DNA of 64,000 bases from Capillimicrobium parvum (GCF_021172045.1 NZ_CP087164.1:3534001-3598000), one strand, 5' to 3'. Positions 35,433-44,732 are shown, counted from the stretch's first letter. A program made the numbers and translations. Notes: generated by a model from the sequence alone, not told the origin.

Positions 35433-35837
35433 CCTCGCGGCCATGATCGCCGAGCGGCGGTCCGTCGACTCAGCGCGGGTCACGGACGTCTGGCCGCTGA
35501 GCTGATCCTGGCGGTCGACGCGGATCCGGGAGCCCGCGCTCATTCCGCGCGCACCCTTCGGTGAGCTGAACCCGTGGCGACGCAGATCGTCCGGCACGAG
35601 CGCGCCTTCGGGACTCGAGCTCGGCCGGAAGATGCATATCCCACCCCATTGGCTTCGGGCGCCGGCGACAGGACTCTATGTGACAACCGCCGAGCTGGGT
35701 GACACACGCCGTCACGGGTCGGTCGAGTAGCCGTCGGCCTTCAGACAGCGAGCGGACATCGACGCTTTTGGCGCCAGCGTTCACCGCCGGGCGGGAGCGC
35801 AGCCGTGAACTCTGCCCGGCATCCGAATGGAGGAACC
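35433..35837. other. Intergenic region, no gene recognised
   Basis: 405 bp between the SDR and a hypothetical gene. No frame shows convincing coding bias or a ribosome site until the GGAGG just before 35838. The local GC content is lower around 35630-35700. A promoter for the downstream gene is expected but not clear. Confidence 0.5.
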
Positions 35838-36338
35838 ATGAACGTCGAGGCGATCGCCCCGATGCCGCACTCTCGCCTGGCCTGGAGGCTGACCGATCTC
35901 CGTGCGCGACGCCACCGCCGGCGCCTGGACCGCGCGCTCGCGGCCGGACAAGATCCCTGGACCAGTGGCGAGCTCGTGACGCGCGCCGCAGAGCTGACCG
36001 CCTTGCCGACACGGCGAAAGCTCGCCCACGCGATCGCCGACATGATCGTCATCGCCGACCACACCGGGCACGTTGCGTCCGCGGTCACATACAGCGACGT
36101 GTGCCGAGCGCCGATTCGCGAAGAGCGCGACAGGCTCGTCGACCTGGCGCACCTGCTCCATGGCACGGCCCCCGTCCCCGTCGCGTGCGTCGCGGCGGCC
36201 GCAGGCGTGCTCTGGCACGACGCCGATGCCTTGCGCGACCCGGCCCATGCCGCGGACGCCCTCGAACATGGACTGAACCGCTGCTTCGACGTGATCCGGC
36301 ACTCAGCGCCCACCGGACTTGACCGCTACGCGGAGTAG
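35838..36338 (+). CDS. Hypothetical actinobacterial-type protein
   Basis: 166 aa. GGAGG lies 5 nt before the ATG. I do not recognise it. The N-terminus WRLTDLRARRHRRRLDRALAAGQDPWTSGELVTRAAELT is basic and helical. Most of the rest (TRRKLAHAIADMIVIADH, LVDLAHLLHGTAPVPVACVA, LWHDADALRDPAHAADALEHGLNRCFDVI) looks like a compact helical bundle, with no signal or membrane segment. The 3' end, including the stop codon, is duplicated downstream (see repeat). No neighbour suggests a role. Confidence 0.65.
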   Translation: MNVEAIAPMPHSRLAWRLTDLRARRHRRRLDRALAAGQDPWTSGELVTRAAELTALPTRRKLAHAIADMIVIADHTGHVASAVTYSDVCRAPIREERDRLVDLAHLLHGTAPVPVACVAAAAGVLWHDADALRDPAHAADALEHGLNRCFDVIRHSAPTGLDRYAE

Positions 36339-36373
36339 TTGCGCCACCAGACTTGACCGCTACGCGGAGTAGT
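36317..36373 (+). repeat. 23-bp direct repeat over the 3' end of the hypothetical gene
   Basis: ACTTGACCGCTACGCGGAGTAGT occurs at 36317-36339 and again at 36351-36373, 34 bp apart start to start; the flanks CCACC(G)G/CCACCAG are also similar. The first copy contains the last codons and the TAG stop. It looks like a small tandem duplication. Confidence 0.85.
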
Positions 36374-36474
36374 AGCGGTGTCGATGTCCGCTTGGCGTGG
36401 ACAGCGTCGGCCCGGACCGCATTCACCGATCGGCGGGACCGCGAGGCCGCTGTCGGCTCAGGAAGCGTGCGGGC

Positions 36475-38208
36475 TCAATCGTTGAAGAAGCGCCCTTCCT
36501 GCACCTCGGCGACGTAGCCGGCGCGGATCGCGAAATCGCCGAATCGCTCACCGGGGCTGCGGTCGCGCGCGTAGTGCCCGAGCGTCTCGTCGAGCGCCTC
36601 GAGGATCGCGGGCTCGCCGACGTTCTCGAGGTACATCTTGTTCAGGCGCTCGCCGTGGAAGCCTCCGCCCAGATAGAGGTTGTACTTCCCCGGAGCGCGA
36701 CCGGTCAGGCCGATCTCGGCGATGTACGGCCGCGCGCAGCCGTTCGGGCAGCCCGTCATGCGGATCGTGATCGGGTCGTCACGCAGGCCGTGGGCGTCGA
36801 GGATGGTCTCGACCTTGGTGAGGAGGTCGGGCAGGTAGCGCTCGCTCTCGGCCATCGCCAGGCCGCAGGTCGGCAGCGCGACGCACGCCATCGAGTTCAG
36901 GCGCAGCCCGCTGCGGCCGCGTTCGGACTCGTCGAGACCGTGCGCGCGCAGCAGCTCCTCGATGGCGGGACGATCCGCCGCGGCGATGTCCGCGATGATG
37001 AGGCTCTGGTTGGGCGTGAGCCGGAACGTGCCGTCGTGAACCTGCGCGATGGCGCGCAGCCCGTCGAGCATCGGACGCTCCGGCGTGTTCACGACCCGGC
37101 CGTTCTCGATGAACAGGGTGCAGTGCTCGCGCCCGTCGTCGCCCGTCGTCCAGCCGAGCGGGTCGCCGTTCGAGGTGAACGTGTAGGGCTTCGCCGGCCC
37201 CAGCGCGCGCCCCAACCGCTCCTCGATCTCGGCGGTGATCCAGTCGAGTCCCTTGTCGTCGATGGTGTACTTGAAGCGGGCGCGCGACCGGTCGACCCGG
37301 TCGCCGTAGTCGCGCTGGACCGACATCACCGCGTCGATGGTCTCCAGGAGCTGGTCGGCGTCGATGTAGCCGATGACGCTGGCCAGACGCGGGTAGGTCT
37401 GGGGCGCCTGGTCGGTGCGTCCGAGGCCGCCGCCGATGGCCACGTTGAAGCCCTTCAGCCGGCCGCCGTCCGCGATGGCGATGAAGCCGAGGTCCTGGCT
37501 GTAGACGTCGATGTCGTTGCTGGGCGGGATCGCGAAGCCGATCTTGAACTTCCGCGGCATATACGTGCGGCCGTAGAACGGCTCCTCCGGGCCCTTGGTC
37601 TCCTTGCGCTCCTCGCCGTACCAGATCTCGCCGTAGGCGCCCGTCTTGTGGACGGCGTGGTCGCTCGCCTGCTTGGCGAGCTCGTAGACCTGACCGTGCA
37701 GGTCTGACAGGTTCGGGTTGACCGCGCACATCACACCGCGGGTGTCGTCCCCGCAGGCCGCCTTGGTGTCGAGGAGCACGTCGCGCAGGCCCTGCATGAC
37801 CGTCCGTAGGTCGTGCTTGGAGACGCGGTGCAGCTGGAAGGTCTGGCGCGTGGTCAGGCGCAGCGTCTCGCCGGCGTGCGCGCGTGCCAGCTCGTCGAGC
37901 TTCAGCCACTGGCTCGGACTGCACACCCCACCCGGCAGACGCAGGCGCGCCATGAAGGAGTACGCGGGCTCGAGCTTCTGGCGGCGGCGCTCGTCGCGCA
38001 CGTCACGGTCGTCCTGCTGGTAGAGCCCGAAGAACTTCATCAGCTTGGCATCGCTCGCCTCCACCGACGCGGTGATCTCATCGGCCAGGCTCTCCTGGAT
38101 CGTGCCGCGCAGGTAGTCGCTCTCGGCCTTCAACGTCTCGTCCGGCCCGAGCCGGTCGAGCGGCTGGGACAGGTCGTGGCTGCGGTCAGGCTGGGTCTTC
38201 GAGCTCAC
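36475..38208 (-). CDS. cysI: Assimilatory sulfite reductase, siroheme subunit (nitrite/sulfite reductase family)
   Basis: 577 aa. It reduces sulfite to sulfide with six electrons. The [4Fe-4S]-siroheme ligands are present as CVALPTC (C-x5-C) and GCPNGC (C-x3-C) in the C-terminal half. Ferrite-fold repeats are seen (LPGGVCSPSQW, TTRQTFQLH, NQSLII). The partner flavoprotein CysJ lies 10 bp upstream, so electrons come from NADPH. The ATG at 38208 follows the cysJ stop. The arrangement cysJ-cysI supports sulfite rather than nitrite as substrate. Confidence 0.95.
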   Translation of the reverse strand: MSSKTQPDRSHDLSQPLDRLGPDETLKAESDYLRGTIQESLADEITASVEASDAKLMKFFGLYQQDDRDVRDERRRQKLEPAYSFMARLRLPGGVCSPSQWLKLDELARAHAGETLRLTTRQTFQLHRVSKHDLRTVMQGLRDVLLDTKAACGDDTRGVMCAVNPNLSDLHGQVYELAKQASDHAVHKTGAYGEIWYGEERKETKGPEEPFYGRTYMPRKFKIGFAIPPSNDIDVYSQDLGFIAIADGGRLKGFNVAIGGGLGRTDQAPQTYPRLASVIGYIDADQLLETIDAVMSVQRDYGDRVDRSRARFKYTIDDKGLDWITAEIEERLGRALGPAKPYTFTSNGDPLGWTTGDDGREHCTLFIENGRVVNTPERPMLDGLRAIAQVHDGTFRLTPNQSLIIADIAAADRPAIEELLRAHGLDESERGRSGLRLNSMACVALPTCGLAMAESERYLPDLLTKVETILDAHGLRDDPITIRMTGCPNGCARPYIAEIGLTGRAPGKYNLYLGGGFHGERLNKMYLENVGEPAILEALDETLGHYARDRSPGERFGDFAIRAGYVAEVQEGRFFND

Positions 38209-38218
38209 GGTTCCGTTC

Positions 38219-40081
38219 TCAATACACGTCGAGGAGATAGCGGCGATCGCGCTTGAGCGCCGCGAGGTACGCGTTGGCCCCGTCGCGGTCGAGACCGCCG
38301 TGCTCGGCGACGATGCCGACGAGCGCGGCGTGGACGTCGGGCGCCATCCGTTCCGCGTCGCCGCAGACGTAGAGCCTCGCGCCGTCCTCCAGCCACGCGT
38401 AGACGTCGCGGCCCTGCCGAACCAGACGATCCTGGACGTAGGTCTTGGGCTGCGCGTCGCGGGAGAACGCGAGATCCAGGCGGCTCAGCACCCCGCTGCG
38501 GTGCAGGTCCTGCCATTCGACCTGGTAGATGAAGTCGCTGCGGAAGTTGCGCTCGCCGAAGAACAGCCAGGACCGGCCCGTGACGCCGCGCGCCTCGCGC
38601 TCCTGCATGAACGCGCGGTAGGGCGCGACGCCGGTCCCCGCGCCGATCATCACGATCGGCGTGTCGTCGTCGGGCAGCCGGAAGTGGTCGTTGCTCTGGA
38701 CGTAGACCGGGACCGTGGCGTCTTCGTCGGTGCGCCGGGCCAGGCAGCCGGAGGCGACGCCGGTGCGCGGTAGGTCGTGCAGCAGGTAGCGCACCGTGCT
38801 GACCGTGAGATGCGCCTCCTCCGGTGCCGCGGCAAGGCTCGAGGCGATCGAGTACAGGCGCGGCTGCAACGGCCGCAGACCTGCGACGAACACGTCTGGG
38901 TCGATGCCCCCCACGCGAAAGCGGCTGACGAGATCGAGGATGTGGTGCCCGCGCAAGAAGGCTGCTCGTTCCTTGGTGCGATCGGCCGCGCACAACGCCT
39001 GCAGTTCCGCCGCCCCGGTGAGCTGCGCCCAATGCTCGAGGAAGCGCGGCGTCGCGGCGGTGATCTCGAACGTGCCCGCCAGCGCCTCGCCCAGGGTGGT
39101 CGTCTCCTGCTTGACCGCGACCGGTGCGTCGGCCGCCAGCTCGAGCCGCTGCAGGAGCGTCTCGACGAGCGCCGGGTCGTTGCGCGGGACGACGCCCAGT
39201 GCGTCGCCCGGCTCGTAGGTCAGCCCCGAGTCCTCGAGCGACAGCTCGACGTGGCGTGTCTCCTTCGTCGAGCCGCGGCCGGTCAACACGATGTTCTCGA
39301 GGACGGCCGCCTCGAACGGGTGCTTCTTGCTGAACGCCACCGGCGCGGGCGCTCCGCCGTTGCGCGCCGAAGGGGAACCGCCGTTGCGCGCCGAAGGGGA
39401 ACCGCCGTTGCGCGCCGGCGAGCCGTCCGCCCCCGGCGACTGCCCGAGGGTGCCGACGACCGCCGCGATCCACGCCGCGGCGGCGTCCTCGTAGTCGACG
39501 TCGCAGTCCACGCGGTCGGCCAGGCGCTGCGCACCGAGCTCGGCCAGCCGCTCGTCGATCCGCTTCCCCGCGGAGCAGTAGTGCTCGTACGTCGAATCGC
39601 CGAGCGCGAGGACCGCGAAGCGCACCTCCGGCAGCTTCGGCGCCTTGCGGCCCTCGAGGAACTCGAAGAAGTCCATGGCCGTCTGCGGCGGATCGCCCTC
39701 ACCGTGCGTGCTGGTGACGACGAGCAGGTCCTGCTCATCCCTGAGCGTGCGCAGCTTGTAGTCGGCCATGTCGACGAGCCGCGGCTCGAGCCCCTGGGCC
39801 GTGGCGGCTTCGGCCAACGACGTGGCCAGCTCCTTGCCGTTCCCGGTCTCGCTGCCGAACAGGATCGTGACCAGCCGCGAATCCAGCTCGGCCTCGCCCG
39901 GCAACCACGTCCCGGCATCGTCGTCGAACCCGATCGCCGCGCGGTGCGCCATTCCCGCGAAGAAGCCGCTGGCCCAGATCGCCTGTTCGCGATCGAGCGA
40001 GGTCGCGAGCCCGTTGATCTGCTCCAGTTGATCTGCGGTGAGTATCGAATCTGACAGCTGCGACGCCATGCGTATGCTCAT
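38219..40081 (-). CDS. cysJ: Sulfite reductase flavoprotein (diflavin) subunit
   Basis: 620 aa. An FMN flavodoxin domain spans ~65-210 (ILFGSETGNGKELA, TSTHGEGDPP, LALGDSTYEHYCSAG). A repetitive linker follows at ~215-245, then an FAD domain (RLYSIASS) and an NADPH domain (MIGAGTGVAPYRAF, terminal YLLDVY). It passes electrons NADPH-FAD-FMN to CysI. Start ATG at 40081 with GGAAG upstream; ATG 40069 is the alternative. The interdomain linker contains three copies of ARNGGSPS, unlike normal CysJ linkers. The gene is otherwise intact. Confidence 0.95.
   Translation of the reverse strand: MSIRMASQLSDSILTADQLEQINGLATSLDREQAIWASGFFAGMAHRAAIGFDDDAGTWLPGEAELDSRLVTILFGSETGNGKELATSLAEAATAQGLEPRLVDMADYKLRTLRDEQDLLVVTSTHGEGDPPQTAMDFFEFLEGRKAPKLPEVRFAVLALGDSTYEHYCSAGKRIDERLAELGAQRLADRVDCDVDYEDAAAAWIAAVVGTLGQSPGADGSPARNGGSPSARNGGSPSARNGGAPAPVAFSKKHPFEAAVLENIVLTGRGSTKETRHVELSLEDSGLTYEPGDALGVVPRNDPALVETLLQRLELAADAPVAVKQETTTLGEALAGTFEITAATPRFLEHWAQLTGAAELQALCAADRTKERAAFLRGHHILDLVSRFRVGGIDPDVFVAGLRPLQPRLYSIASSLAAAPEEAHLTVSTVRYLLHDLPRTGVASGCLARRTDEDATVPVYVQSNDHFRLPDDDTPIVMIGAGTGVAPYRAFMQEREARGVTGRSWLFFGERNFRSDFIYQVEWQDLHRSGVLSRLDLAFSRDAQPKTYVQDRLVRQGRDVYAWLEDGARLYVCGDAERMAPDVHAALVGIVAEHGGLDRDGANAYLAALKRDRRYLLDVY
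39354..39416 (-). repeat. 24-bp in-frame minisatellite in the cysJ linker
   Basis: The block CCGCCGTTGCGCGCC recurs at 39354, 39378 and 39402, a strict 24-bp period encoding (ARNGGSPS)n between the FMN and FAD domains. It can expand or contract without frameshift. Confidence 0.9.
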
Positions 40082-40165
40082 CCAACTTCCGGGCCCAACG
40101 TCCGATCCCGTGTCGGCGCGGGCCCTGTTCGTCTTGCCGGGATGTCGTGGCACGATACACGCAAA

Positions 40166-40196
40166 CCCGGATCAGCAATTGCCTAAATGCTCCGGG
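40166..40196. promoter_or_regulatory. Inverted repeat in the cysJ / Usp-like divergent promoter region
   Basis: CCCGGA at 40166-40171 and TCCGGG at 40191-40196 enclose an AT-richer core with the 8-bp palindrome GCAATTGC at 40175-40182. It lies 85 bp before cysJ and 16 bp before the Usp-like GTG. It may bind a sulfur or stress regulator; the protein is unknown. Confidence 0.3.
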
Positions 40197-40211
40197 CGAG
40201 CACGAAGCCGG

Positions 40212-41063
40212 GTGAGCAGCAAGGATCTCGACCCGACCGGACTCCCGGAGTACGATGACGTGACTGAGCGCGGTGTGATCGTCGGTGACGACGGCCTGCC
40301 GAGATGGGCGGGACTTCCGTCGACCAGCGCGAGCACCAAGGAGCGCCCGTTACCTACATCGGTGCCCCGATTCGTCGTGCGCGTCCCCCTCAAGACCGAG
40401 ACCGATGCCTTTCGAGTGGCGATGGCCCTCGCGGTGGTTGGCGGTACCTCGATTCTGGTCGGCTGGCTGACCTCGCGGGCGTATGGCGTGGTTCTCTTTG
40501 CCGCCGGGGTCGTGGCCGGCGTGATCTTCGAGCTCGCGGGACGGGAGATCGACCGCGGTTCCGCGCTGCAGGAGGCCGCAAGTGGTCCCCATCCTCACGG
40601 CGCGAGCGGCGAGGAGCGCCACATCCTCGTGGTGGCGAGCGTGACGCTGGCTGGTGACGAACTCGCCGGCGAGCTGGCGGCGAGGGGCGAAGGCAGGGTC
40701 GAGCTTGACGTGCTCGCGCCAATCCTCGCCTCGCGCTCGCATTACTGGGCCTCGGATGTCGACCGCGAACGCGAGGAAGCACGCCGGCGCCTCCAGGCGT
40801 CGTTGGCATGGGCGGCCGAGCACGGCATTCCGGCGAAGGGGGAGGTCGGCGACCCCGATGCGCTTGCCGCGATCGAGGACGAGCTTCGCGACTTCGGCGC
40901 CGACGAAGTCGTCATCGCCACGCATCCTGGAGAGCGCACGAGCTGGCTCGCCGGCCACATGCTCGCGCACCTCCGACGCGAACTCGACGTCCCGGTGCGA
41001 GAGATCGTCGTGGGCGACGACCGCCAACGCTCACCGATAGCGCCGGGGTCCCCCGCGAAGTAG
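40212..41063 (+). CDS. Membrane-anchored protein with C-terminal Usp-like domain
   Basis: 283 aa from the GTG at 40212. After a polar N-terminus (GLPEYDDVTERGVIVGDDGL), two helices lie at ~70-115 (ALAVVGGTSILVGWL, VVLFAAGVVAGVIFEL). A universal-stress-protein-like alpha/beta domain follows (HILVVASVTLAGDELAGEL, LAWAAEHGIPAKGEVGDPDALAAIEDELRDF, EVVIATHPGERTSW). The Usp nucleotide loop GxxGxxxS is not evident. It is divergent from cysJI and 10 bp upstream of a cytochrome c gene, so those two are probably co-transcribed. The role is unknown, perhaps redox or osmotic stress. Confidence 0.7.
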   Translation: MSSKDLDPTGLPEYDDVTERGVIVGDDGLPRWAGLPSTSASTKERPLPTSVPRFVVRVPLKTETDAFRVAMALAVVGGTSILVGWLTSRAYGVVLFAAGVVAGVIFELAGREIDRGSALQEAASGPHPHGASGEERHILVVASVTLAGDELAGELAARGEGRVELDVLAPILASRSHYWASDVDREREEARRRLQASLAWAAEHGIPAKGEVGDPDALAAIEDELRDFGADEVVIATHPGERTSWLAGHMLAHLRRELDVPVREIVVGDDRQRSPIAPGSPAK

Positions 41064-41073
41064 GATCGGATAC

Positions 41074-41838
41074 GTGGCCAGCGAGCCCGGGCGTCTTCGT
41101 CATCGCCTGACCGTCGCGCTCATCGCGGGCGGCCTCGTCGGCTTGGGCGGCGTGATCGGGATCGCCGCGAACGTGGGCACGGAGAAGAAGGTGACGACCG
41201 TCAACGCACCCACCACGGCTGCGGCTGCGCCGGTCGATCCGCACGTCGCAGCGGGCGCGCACGACTTCGTGCAGTTTGCGTGCGCCCAGTGTCACGGCGA
41301 GCAAGGCCGCGGCGGCATCGCGCCGGGGGTGCCGCCGCTCATCTCCGTCGCGAAGACGCTGACACCGCCGGAGTTGCGGTCGATCATCGACCACGGGCTC
41401 GGCGAATCGACCAACCCGACCAAGCCCTACATGCCGGTCTGGGGAGCCGTGATGTCAGAGACGCAAGTCTCCGACCTGATCGCGTACCTGCGCGCAGGAC
41501 TGCCGCGCGTGCCGACGGCCGAGCCACCGCCGCTCCCCCAGCGCCAGGGAATCGCCGTGGAAGGGGCGGCGCTCTACGACCGCTACGGCTGCATCAACTG
41601 TCACGGCCCGAACGGACTTGGCGGCGTACCGAACCCGCAAGCGCCCGACAAGACGATCCCGCCGCTCTCCGGCGCCGATTTCCGGAAGGAGTTCAACACC
41701 GACGCGAAGATCACCGCGGTGATCCGCTCCGGCAGCGTGATCGGACGATCGCCAATCGTGAGCATGCCCCACTGGGGCGGGATCATCCGTGAGCAGCAAC
41801 TACAGGCGCTCGTCGCCTACCTGAAGACGCTCAAGTAA
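41074..41838 (+). CDS. Membrane-anchored diheme cytochrome c
   Basis: 254 aa. An N-terminal signal anchor (LTVALIAGGLVGLGGVIGIAA) is followed by an Ala/Thr linker and two class I cytochrome c domains. Haem attachment sites are CAQCH at 70-74 and CINCH at 173-177. Candidate Met ligands are in KPYMPVWG and IVSMPHWG. It faces the outside of the membrane and carries electrons. No oxidase or dehydrogenase partner is adjacent, so its redox partner is unknown. GTG at 41074, close behind the Usp-like gene. Confidence 0.92.
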   Translation: MASEPGRLRHRLTVALIAGGLVGLGGVIGIAANVGTEKKVTTVNAPTTAAAAPVDPHVAAGAHDFVQFACAQCHGEQGRGGIAPGVPPLISVAKTLTPPELRSIIDHGLGESTNPTKPYMPVWGAVMSETQVSDLIAYLRAGLPRVPTAEPPPLPQRQGIAVEGAALYDRYGCINCHGPNGLGGVPNPQAPDKTIPPLSGADFRKEFNTDAKITAVIRSGSVIGRSPIVSMPHWGGIIREQQLQALVAYLKTLK

Positions 41839-42369
41839 GCAGGGAACTCGCCCCCTGGGAACCGGCGCGGCGAGATCCGTGTTCATGGTCTTGCGCTCGC
41901 ACGACCAATTGAGGGAGAACAAGGCGTGCCTCCCTGACGAGAACCCCTCCCCGCCGCCCAGCACCCCGCCGCATCTACCCCCTTCGCCGCGGGCCGCTCG
42001 GCACAGCGTGTCGGTCAGGCCGGGAAGAGGGGCCAGCGGCGTGACGCAGCCGCCGATCCTGCCTGGCCCAGCAAGCACGTCGTCCTCGTGGTCGCGCACG
42101 CCCAGGACGACGACGCGCGCGGGGGCGGGAGGGCGGCCCGGACCCGGCGTAGCTCGTCGCCGCTGAGGTCGTCGAGCAGCAGGTCCGGATCCGTGGGACC
42201 GGTCCGCAGCGCGTCCCGCGCGGCGCGGCGCCGCCCGCGACCGCGAGCACGTTGGGTCACATCCAGCGCTCGCTGTCGAGAACACGACGATGCCGTGCGG
42301 CGCCGGCGGCATGCCGATGCCGCGATCGAAGGCGCGCCGGGGCGGGCTCTGTGCAACGCTCCGTGGCCG
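41839..42369. other. Gene-free stretch at the left edge of the accessory region
   Basis: 531 bp with no credible gene. Codon bias changes repeatedly between frames. A short minus-strand stretch around 42160-42240 (DALRTGPTDPDLLLDDLSGDEL) looks like a coding remnant but is unrecognised and surrounded by frame breaks. Confidence 0.45.
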
Positions 42370-44115
42370 GTGAGCCGCATCCTGGTCGAGCGTGATGTGC
42401 CGTGCGCCATGCGCGACGGCTGCATGCTGCGCGCAAACGTGTTTCGGCCCGACGGCGACGGCCGTCATCCGGTTCTGGTCTTCCGGACGCCGTACGACAA
42501 GAACTTCGCGCAGATCACCTTCATGACGATGGATTCGTTTCGGGCGGTGGAGGCGGGCTACGTGGTGGTTCAGCAGGACGTTCGCGGGCGGTTCGCGTCC
42601 GAGGGAGACGTTCACGCGCCCTTTGTCGACGAGTTCGCCGACGGCCATGACACGGTTGAGTGGGCGGCGAGGCAGCCTTGGTCCAACGGTGCGGTCGGCG
42701 TGTACGGCACGTCGTACCACGGCTTCACGGCGTGGGCGGCGGCAGTCGAGGCGCCGCCGGCGCTCCGTACCATCGCGCCGAGCCAGGCGCCGAACGCCAC
42801 GCACCGCGTCTTCTGGCGAGGAGGCGCCTTCCAGCTCGGCATGCACGCCAATTGGTCGGTCCGGGTGATCGGCCCGAACGCGCTGCTGCGGGCGGAGGCG
42901 AAGTCCGACCCAGGCGAGCGGATGGCGGCGTTCGCCGACCTCGTCGAGCACATGGACGACTTCGCGACGATGGCGAGCGCGCTTCCCCCGCGGTCGCTGC
43001 CGGCGGGTCGGCCCGACGATCCGTTTCTCCCGTACATCTACGACGTCTTCGAGCATCGGGCGCGCGGCGACGATTTCCACCGGCAGCGGTCGATCGAGGG
43101 CCGGCACGCGCAGATCGGCGTTCCCGCACTGATCATCGCGGGCTGGCACGACCCGTTGCTCGAGTCGGATCTCGCGCACTTCACTGCCATGCGGGCGAAC
43201 GCCGCGACCCCGCAGGCTCGAGAGCACACGCGGCTGGTGGTCGGTCCATGGGTTCACGGCGCGGGGTTGCACATGAGTGCGGCGACCGAGGTGGACTTCG
43301 GTACGCGGGCCTCGGGGCTCGCCATGGATCTGCGTGAGGACCTGACGACGCTCCACCTGCGGTGGTTCGACCGCTGGTTGAAGGGTGCGCCGGCCGAGGA
43401 CGAGGCGCCGGTGCGAATCTTCGTCATGGGGCGCAACCGTTGGCAGGACGAAACCGAGTGGCCGCCCGCGCGCGCCGTCGCGACGCGCTGGCACCTTCAC
43501 TCCGACGCCGGGCTCTCGCCGCGGGCGCCCGATTCCGGCGCCCGCGCACGTACCTACGTCCACGACCCGGCCGACCCGGTGCCGACGATCGGCGGCGCCA
43601 CGTTGCTGCCCCTTGACCACCGGCGGGGCTCCGCGTCACAGGCGGACCTGCTGACGCGCCCCGATGTGCTCGTGTTCACCTCCGAGGTCCTCGACCAGGC
43701 GCTCGAGGTGATCGGACGCGTCCGCGCCGAGCTGTGGGCCGCGACGAGCGCCCGCGACGCCGACTGGGTCATCAAGTTGTGCGACGTCCATCCGGACGGG
43801 CGCACGTTCAACGTCTGTGACGGGATAGTCCGCGCAAGCCTTCGCGACTCGTCGTGGGCCGCTCCGCGTCCGATCCAGCCATACGAACCGGTCCGCTACG
43901 AGATCGACCTGTTGTCGACCGCGATGGTGTTCGACGCGGGTCACCGTCTTTGCGTCCTCGTGATGTCGAGCGACTTCCCCCGCTATGACCGCAACCCGGG
44001 CACCGGCGAATGGTCCCTGGACGCCGACGGCCTTCTCGTCGCCGCCCAGCAGGTGTTCTGCGACGCGCAGCGTCCCTCGTTCGTCGAGCTACCGACGATC
44101 AACCGACGACGCTGA
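42370..44115 (+). CDS. CocE/NonD-family alpha/beta hydrolase (X-Pro dipeptidyl-peptidase S15 type)
   Basis: 581 aa from the GTG at 42370. Catalytic elements: nucleophile Ser in VGVYGTSYHGF, acid in AGWHDPLLES and His in VVGPWVHGAG. A C-terminal jelly-roll (XPP C-terminal) domain follows (VLVFTSEVLDQALEVIGRV, HPDGRTFNVCDGIVRASL). Relatives include cocaine esterase, glutaryl-7-ACA acylase and peptidases; the substrate is unknown. There is no signal peptide. It is intact although its neighbourhood is full of remnants, and it stands alone transcriptionally. Confidence 0.92.
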   Translation: MSRILVERDVPCAMRDGCMLRANVFRPDGDGRHPVLVFRTPYDKNFAQITFMTMDSFRAVEAGYVVVQQDVRGRFASEGDVHAPFVDEFADGHDTVEWAARQPWSNGAVGVYGTSYHGFTAWAAAVEAPPALRTIAPSQAPNATHRVFWRGGAFQLGMHANWSVRVIGPNALLRAEAKSDPGERMAAFADLVEHMDDFATMASALPPRSLPAGRPDDPFLPYIYDVFEHRARGDDFHRQRSIEGRHAQIGVPALIIAGWHDPLLESDLAHFTAMRANAATPQAREHTRLVVGPWVHGAGLHMSAATEVDFGTRASGLAMDLREDLTTLHLRWFDRWLKGAPAEDEAPVRIFVMGRNRWQDETEWPPARAVATRWHLHSDAGLSPRAPDSGARARTYVHDPADPVPTIGGATLLPLDHRRGSASQADLLTRPDVLVFTSEVLDQALEVIGRVRAELWAATSARDADWVIKLCDVHPDGRTFNVCDGIVRASLRDSSWAAPRPIQPYEPVRYEIDLLSTAMVFDAGHRLCVLVMSSDFPRYDRNPGTGEWSLDADGLLVAAQQVFCDAQRPSFVELPTINRRR

Positions 44116-44206
44116 TCGGCCCGCAGCCGGGGTTCGCGCCCGCCGACGCCGCTGTACTGCACGGATCACGCAATGGCCCCGCGGTAGGCGAGGCCGTCGC
44201 GAACCG

Positions 44207-44488
44207 CGTGAGTTCGCACTCGACGGCGGCTTCTTCCCGATCGGCGTCGCCGAGCAACTGCCCGGTCCCGAACGCGTCTTCGTCGCCGGTCGCCAATCGG
44301 CCGGCTCCAAACGCACCGACCGCCGCCTCGCCAAGTTCCGGGTCGGCATCGAGGGCCGCCTCAGCCATCTCAAGCGCCGCGACGGCCTCAAACGATCCCG
44401 ACCCAAAGGTCACCGCGGCACGCTGACCTGGGCGGCCTGGGCGATCCTCGCCTACAACCTCGACACCCTCGCCCTCCCGGCCGCCTGA
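44207..44488 (+). pseudogene. C-terminal remnant of a DDE transposase (ISNCY/IS1182-like)
   Basis: The frame reads REFALDGGFFPIGVAEQLPG, RTDRRLAKFRVGIEGRLSHL, KRRDGLKRSRPKGHRGTLTW and AAWAILAYNLDTLALPAA, then stop. The GIEGR-S-LKR-GL-RSR-KG-W-ILAYNL pattern is the end of IS1182/ISNCY-type transposases. The N-terminal part with the first catalytic Asp residues is absent. No inverted repeats were found. Confidence 0.75.
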
Positions 44489-44732
44489 CAGCATCTACCC
44501 GGCCCGCGACCACCCGCCCGGACCGTAACCCGATCCGCGCTCTTCACCCGAGGCGCGGCCGTTCTCACGTCGGCCAGTTATCCGGGCAAGTGACTATCGA
44601 CGAGCGCCTCTTCGCGCAGTTCCATGCCTACGCGTCCGTGCCTGCTCCCGGGCTGGCGACGCTTGATCGGACTCCTACTGCTGGCGCTGCTCTCGGCTGA
44701 TGCGGAAACGGGCCCTTCGGACCCCGCCGCTG

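Noticed and set aside
44590-44732. Short plus-strand frame resembling a signal peptide near 44620-44700
   Set aside because: The hydrophobic run is brief, has no ribosome site and ends without a domain; it is probably chance within remnant DNA.
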